Program-made: the position numbers and the translations under genes
Notes under the pieces: generated by a model
Database searches by the model: none
What the model was told of the DNA's origin: nothing
What the model saw: the letters and a program-made list of their open reading frames with translations, nothing else
Assembly: GCA_029776225.1 (NCBI GenBank)
Contig: JAKOTR010000053.1
Coordinates: 575,694 to 639,693 of the forward strand
Length of the DNA: 64,000 nucleotides
Origin: Acidobacteriota bacterium
GTDB taxonomy: Bacteria > Acidobacteriota > Terriglobia > Bryobacterales > Bryobacteraceae
Direction of reading: 5' to 3'
Shown here: in pieces, positions 60,184-64,000 of the stretch
Position numbering within the stretch: the first letter of the stretch is position 1
How the letters are laid out: every line of letters begins with the position of its first letter

Positions 60184-60459
60184 GTGGCATATGTAATCGC
60201 CGAACCCTGCATTGGCGTGAAAGACACTGCATGCGTGGACGCCTGCCCCGTCGATTGCATTCATCCGCGGAAGGACGAGCCGGGCTTCGAGGAAGCCACG
60301 CAGCTCTACATCAATCCATCCGAATGCATCGACTGCGGCGCGTGCGTGCCGGTGTGCCCCGTCGCCGCCATTTTCGCGCTCGATGACCTGCCGGAAAAGT
60401 GGAAGCACTACGCGCAGATCAACGAGGATCACTACCAGAGCTGCTCTCAGAAGCCCTGA
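60184..60459 (+). CDS. fdxA: Seven-iron (3Fe-4S/4Fe-4S) ferredoxin, FdxA-like
   Basis: The 91-residue electron carrier begins MAYVIAEPCIGVKDTACVDACPVDCIHP. The spacing C-x7-C-x3-CP is the 3Fe-4S type, and CIDCGACVPVCPVAAIF near residue 48 provides the 4Fe-4S cluster. The end (PEKWKHYAQINEDHYQ) matches FdxA-type proteins. Start GTG 60184 has GAGGAGG upstream. The last codons and stop are duplicated about 60 bases downstream. Confidence 0.92.
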   Translation: MAYVIAEPCIGVKDTACVDACPVDCIHPRKDEPGFEEATQLYINPSECIDCGACVPVCPVAAIFALDDLPEKWKHYAQINEDHYQSCSQKP

Positions 60460-60522
60460 ACATGGCCTGCATGCCCGGGAATCGGCGATCACTTACCAGA
60501 GCTGCTCTCAGAAGCCCTGAAC
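60427..60522 (+). repeat. 60-bp-period duplication of the ferredoxin gene end
   Basis: GATCACTACCAGAGCTGCTC and the following 15 bases through the stop codon (60427-60461) recur at 60487-60522 with a single inserted base. The second copy is untranslated. Confidence 0.88.
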
Positions 60523-60728
60523 GGCTCCGTGACCGAACCGGCGGGACAGATACAAAGGGCGCCGGTTTGCGATTTCACAATCTTCACAATTGATACCGGA
60601 ACCTCTGCGACACGATGGGAAAAAGGTCACTGAAGAGGGCGCATGGGGACTCGAGCAGTTACAAGACTTTCCTAAGTGGTGGTCCACCGGGCAGAAGGCC
60701 GAAAACGCGCAGACGGCTTGAAGGCGAC
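60523..60728. other. Non-coding spacer beside the transposase relic
   Basis: No gene, RNA or convincing signal is seen in this stretch between the duplicated ferredoxin end and the ISL3 relic. Short frames are interrupted and lack ribosome-binding sites. Confidence 0.3.
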
Positions 60729-60880
60729 CTGCTCGGGCGTCAGGTTGTGGCGGTGTCGCCGCATGGGCGAAACCAAACCGCGGTGCCTGGCGCCGACAGG
60801 GTCGGTTTCGCGCCAGCAGGCCAGGAAATGATGGTTCATGAGCCGGATGACGTGGAAGCGGTCGGCCACGATAGGCGGGC
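60729..60880 (-). pseudogene. ISL3-family transposase fragment
   Basis: A minus-strand segment of about 50 residues reads IVADRFHVIRLMNHHFLACW, then DPVGARHRGLVSPMRRHRHNLTPEQ. This is the conserved DRFHV and RRHRHNL region of ISL3 transposases. Sequence on both sides is unrelated or frameshifted, and no inverted repeats are seen. It is a relic of an old insertion. Confidence 0.8.
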
Positions 60881-61168
60881 GTTGGGAAAGTGCTTCCGCA
60901 CCGGGGAAGCGGTGTCTATGTATTGACAAGAATGGACACCAAGCGTTTTCTGGACTCAGGCGCGCGTACGCGGGAGGCGGCCGATGATCCTGAAGCGCGC
61001 CGCCGGCCAGATACGGGCAGCGGATCGACAACGTCGCGCGAATCGAGCGGTTACGAGGAGTCCAGGCGCTGGCCCATTATCCCGGCTGGAGCCCTGCGGT
61101 GGCGACTCTACTGCCAGAGGGTTCCACTCCGCCGTGGTCCGGCGGATTGGGTTAGTCCTCCAACAAGA
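60881..61168. other. Degenerate spacer between the ISL3 relic and the fucosidase gene
   Basis: This stretch may hold scrambled remains of the insertion sequence but no recognisable coding or structural feature. The GH95 gene stop begins right after it. Confidence 0.3.
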
Positions 61169-63529
61169 CTAATTGACAGGCTGCAGCCGTGGGCCGTATC
61201 GATAGACCTGCCCTGCCCGCGCACGCAATTCCACTTCGATACCTGCGTATCGTACCTTCAGCGGCTTGGACTGCCGTGCCCGAATCACGGCCCGCTCCAG
61301 CTTGCCGCCGCTCCAGGCGAGATCCACTTCGAAGCCGCCTCGCGCGCGCAACCCTGTCACGCTGCCCTGGGGGAAGGCGGCTGGGAGCGCGGGCAACAGA
61401 TGCAGGAAAGCGGCTTCGCCCATCTGAACGGCAGACAAGCTCAACTCGCTGGCGTACGGGTCATGGCTTTGCAGCAACATCTCGGCGATGCCGGCCGTGA
61501 CGCCGAAGTTGCCGTCGATTTGAAAGGGCGGATGGGCGTCGAACAGGTTGGGGTAAAGACCTGCCCGGCGGGCCGAGGCCGGCTGCACGAGATTGCGCAG
61601 GATCCTGTAAGCGCGGTCGCCGTCGAAAAGGCGCGCCCACAGGTTCACCTTCCACCCCATGGACCAGCCGGTGGCGCCATCACCCCGGAACTCGAGGGAC
61701 TTGCGTGCCGCTGCGAACAGCTCCGGGGTACCCCACGGGGTGATTTCACCGCCGGGATGAAGCCCGTAGAGGTGCGAGACGTGGCGGTGCTGGTTGTTGG
61801 GGTCGTCCTTGTCCTCCAGCCATTCCTGCAACTGGCCGTACCTGCCGATCTGGTTCGGAGCGATGCGCCGGCGCAGGCCTTCGAGCTGCCGCCGTAGATC
61901 CGGATCGGTATCCAGGATGCGGCTGGCAGCGATAACCGCGCCGAACAGGCCACGCACGATCTGGTGGTCCATCGCCGGACCCATCACCAGCCCGCCGTGC
62001 TCGGGTGAGTTGCTCGGCCCTGTGATAAGCCAGCCCTTGTCGGGGTGTTCCACCAAGGTGTCCACGAAGAACAGGGCCGCGCCTTTCAGGAGAGGATAGG
62101 CCGTCGTACGCAGAAACTCGCGGTCGCCGTTGTAAAGATAGTGTTCCCAAAGGTGCTGCGCCAGCCAGGCGCCTCCTGTGGGCCAGATGCCGTGGTTGGA
62201 GTGGTTAATCGGGGCGGTGCCGCGCCACAGGTCGAAGTTGTGATGCAGCACCCAGCCGCGGGCATTGTAGTGTTGCTTCGCGGTGACGGCGCCTGAGGCT
62301 GCAACCTCCCGAAGCGCCTCGAACAGCGGCAGGTGACACTCGGGGAGATTGGCCGGCTCGGCGGGCCAGTAGTTCATTTCGGTGTTAATGTTAACGGTGT
62401 ACTTACTGTCCCACGCGGGTTTGTTGGAATCGTTCCAAAGACCCTGTAAATTCGCCGGCTGCCCGCCCTGGCGGCTGGATGCGATCAACAAATAGCGGCC
62501 GTACTGGAACAGCAGCGTCACGAGTTGCGGATCGCTGCGGCCGGCAAAGGCCCGGATACGTTCGTCGGTCGGATCGGCTGACGCGGCCGAATCGCCCAGG
62601 TCGAGCGAAACGCGCCGGAACAACCGTTGGTGGTCGGCGACGTGTGCAGCGCGCAGTGCCTGGTAGCGGGCGCGGCGCAACGGAGCCAGCACCGAATCAT
62701 TGCGCCGCTTCGGATCGGCGGAGACATCCCGGTAGTTCACGAAATTCGTGGCCCCGGTGAGGATGAGGGTGGCCGCGTCAGCGCCATTCACGGTGATGCG
62801 TCCGTTGGCGGCAGCCATACGGCCGCCCTCCACCTGGACGAGCAACCGGGCCTCGAACCGGATGGCCCCGCCGGGGACGCCGCCAGACATCGAGATCTCC
62901 CCGGACGGATTTGCCTGAATTACGGCGCCTTCATGGGCGGCGGCCAGCGTGGCTTCAAAGGAAATGCTGCCGGGTTTATCCGCCTCCAATCGCACGACGA
63001 TGGCTTGCGCGGGGTGGCTGGCGAAGACCTCACGCCGCCAGGTGGTGTCGCCGCTTGCAAACTCCACCGCCGCGACGGCGCTGTCCAGATCCAGTTCGCG
63101 GCGGTAACGCGTGACCGCGGTGGCCGGAATCTCGGGAAACGTCAGAAGCAGGTCGCCGAAGGCCTGGTAAGCTTTCTGCCCCAGCGGAATACTCATGAAC
63201 TCCCGCATGGCGAGGTCCTCGGCTTCCTTCTGCCTTCCCTCATAGAGAAGCCGCCGCAGCGTTTCGAGATGCCGGTAGGCGCCCGGATGGGCGTAATCGT
63301 GCGGACCGCCGGTCCACACCGTGTCTTCGTTGAACTGGATGCGTTCGCGGGCGATCCCGCCGAAGATCATGGCTCCCAGGCGTCCATTGCCCACCGGCAG
63401 CGCTTCCACCCACTCGGTGGCGGGCTGCCGGTACCACAGTTTCAAATGGGAGAAATCCTGCCCGGCAGCCGCTCCCGGCGCCGTGAAAAAGCAAAGTGCG
63501 ACGACGGTTATCGTAAGTGCCCTTCGCAT
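61169..63529 (-). CDS. Secreted glycoside hydrolase family 95 (alpha-L-fucosidase-like)
   Basis: The 786-residue enzyme has a signal peptide (ends PGAAAGQ). The GH95 N-terminal beta domain shows [46 protein letters not shown] (residues 31-75). The (alpha/alpha)6 barrel shows [31 protein letters not shown] near 365, [10 protein letters not shown] near 435, and the catalytic-acid Glu in [10 protein letters not shown] near 510; [11 protein letters not shown] lies near 670. It inverts alpha-1,2-fucosyl (or galactosyl) bonds on polysaccharides outside the cytoplasm. It lies between a transposase relic and an insertion sequence with no sugar operon around it, which suggests acquisition. Confidence 0.92.
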   Translation of the reverse strand: MRRALTITVVALCFFTAPGAAAGQDFSHLKLWYRQPATEWVEALPVGNGRLGAMIFGGIARERIQFNEDTVWTGGPHDYAHPGAYRHLETLRRLLYEGRQKEAEDLAMREFMSIPLGQKAYQAFGDLLLTFPEIPATAVTRYRRELDLDSAVAAVEFASGDTTWRREVFASHPAQAIVVRLEADKPGSISFEATLAAAHEGAVIQANPSGEISMSGGVPGGAIRFEARLLVQVEGGRMAAANGRITVNGADAATLILTGATNFVNYRDVSADPKRRNDSVLAPLRRARYQALRAAHVADHQRLFRRVSLDLGDSAASADPTDERIRAFAGRSDPQLVTLLFQYGRYLLIASSRQGGQPANLQGLWNDSNKPAWDSKYTVNINTEMNYWPAEPANLPECHLPLFEALREVAASGAVTAKQHYNARGWVLHHNFDLWRGTAPINHSNHGIWPTGGAWLAQHLWEHYLYNGDREFLRTTAYPLLKGAALFFVDTLVEHPDKGWLITGPSNSPEHGGLVMGPAMDHQIVRGLFGAVIAASRILDTDPDLRRQLEGLRRRIAPNQIGRYGQLQEWLEDKDDPNNQHRHVSHLYGLHPGGEITPWGTPELFAAARKSLEFRGDGATGWSMGWKVNLWARLFDGDRAYRILRNLVQPASARRAGLYPNLFDAHPPFQIDGNFGVTAGIAEMLLQSHDPYASELSLSAVQMGEAAFLHLLPALPAAFPQGSVTGLRARGGFEVDLAWSGGKLERAVIRARQSKPLKVRYAGIEVELRARAGQVYRYGPRLQPVN

Positions 63530-63802
63530 GGGATTCCTGTTCAGTGTAACGGGTTCAAGCGGGCAATGAAGCCGCCGCCAGAAATGCCGAGCGTCGAGTC
63601 CACGTTACTTAAGATTGTCGGGACCGCGGAGGATGCAACCAAGCTATGTCGCGCCAGCATCGAAACCGGAACCCCGATCCTACTGTATTGGTAAGTCTTG
63701 CGTCCCCATTCAGTACTGGGCGGCAGGCTAAGCCGGTCTACTCCGTCGATGACTCCAGGAATTGGCCATGGTTCGCAAGGATCTCATCCATCGATACCAC
63801 TA
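63530..63802. other. Intergenic region upstream of the fucosidase gene
   Basis: No gene or clear promoter is seen in this 273-base stretch between the fucosidase start and the insertion sequence end. Confidence 0.3.
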
Positions 63803-64000
63803 GGAGCTTGTTGAAAAACCCAAACTGAGCGCTTGGCTGATCAAACAAGGGCTGGGACAATTGTTTCATGCGCGGCGACGATCAGCAGCAAACGGGAATG
63901 TTCAGCTATGTATGCCTGGAGGACCGGGTGCCGGCGGATCATCCTCTGCGGGCCATCCGCAAGACGGTCGACGAGATCCTGCGGGCGATGGCGAAGGACT
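63803..64000 (+). mobile_element. Left end of an IS1182/IS5-like insertion sequence, cut by window edge
   Basis: GGAGCTTGTTGAAAAACCC at 63803 resembles terminal inverted repeats of IS1182-type elements, and 65 bases later a transposase begins. The right end lies outside the window, so the exact boundary and target duplication cannot be checked. Confidence 0.6.
63868..64000 (+). CDS. Transposase N-terminus (IS1182/IS5-like), partial
   Basis: ATG 63868 opens a frame to the window end reading MRGDDQQQTGMFSYVCLEDR, then VPADHPLRAIRKTVDEILRAM. The segment MFSYV.LEDRVP.DHPLR is typical of the N-terminus of this transposase group. The catalytic residues lie beyond the window, so activity cannot be judged. 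Confidence 0.85.
   Translation, partial: MRGDDQQQTGMFSYVCLEDRVPADHPLRAIRKTVDEILRAMAKD

Noticed and set aside
1..64000. CRISPR array
   Set aside because: No regularly spaced identical short repeats or cas genes were seen anywhere in the window.

Overview
The window is GC-rich DNA of a free-living bacterium, most probably an acidobacterium close to the Solibacter/Bryobacter group. This is an inference from gene content: an Oar-type TonB receptor next to an ASPIC/UnbV FG-GAP protein and a TPR protein, a membrane-anchored winged-helix-like regulator of the type common in that group, FkbM methyltransferases, CckA-like hybrid kinases, a GH95 fucosidase and many TPR proteins.

Layout. 1-8.4 kb: a TPR protein cut by the window edge, an ASPIC/UnbV protein and a 1173-residue TonB-dependent receptor (all minus), divergent from a membrane-bound regulator and an MFS anion/sugar-acid transporter. 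9.7-13.2 kb: a minus-strand operon of a SAM methyltransferase, two duplicated FkbM methyltransferases and an FAD oxidoreductase. 13.6-16.0 kb: rpsU, then a DUF1844 / metallo-beta-lactamase / ribF operon. 16.1-20.7 kb: a secreted protein, a TrpE-TrpG fusion overlapping hpnE, and a small secreted protein.

20.7-34.6 kb is the most striking region: fliW-csrA-TPR/GT9-TPR/GT9/GT9-OGT-OGT-methyltransferase-fliC-fliD-(FliT-like), all minus. Genes from fliW to fliC overlap or abut. The translational regulator pair (FliW, CsrA), four TPR glycosyltransferase-type proteins, a methyltransferase and flagellin therefore appear to form one coupled unit. The fliC leader, nested in the end of the methyltransferase gene, carries a GGA-in-hairpin-loop plus a GGA overlapping the Shine-Dalgarno, the hallmarks of CsrA targets. 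I read this as a flagellin glycosylation and flagellin homeostasis locus. One of the four GT-type proteins looks catalytically dead.

34.7-39.4 kb: fructose-6-phosphate aldolase-type transaldolase, RsbW/RsbV-like pair, YfgM-like TPR protein, dgt and an orphan ABC-2 permease. 40-45.1 kb: two tandem hybrid histidine kinases, followed by an overlooked 52-residue zinc-ribbon-like gene and a candidate small RNA. 45.6-51.9 kb: a Dabb protein, an MFS exporter overlapping queC-queE-queG, a radical SAM protein and a LolA-like protein. 52-57.2 kb: treZ, an otsA-otsB fusion and a TPR protein. From tRNA-Gln(CUG) at 57.2 kb onward the DNA looks accessory: a truncated nuclease, a nuclease/DUF2075 ATPase gene split by one in-frame TAG, a 7Fe-type ferredoxin, an ISL3-type transposase relic, a GH95 fucosidase and the start of an IS1182/IS5-like element running off the window.

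Three small tandem duplications spanning stop codons recur (about 42.3, 51.0 and 60.4 kb). All homology statements are from recognising sequence motifs by eye; no database search was run.
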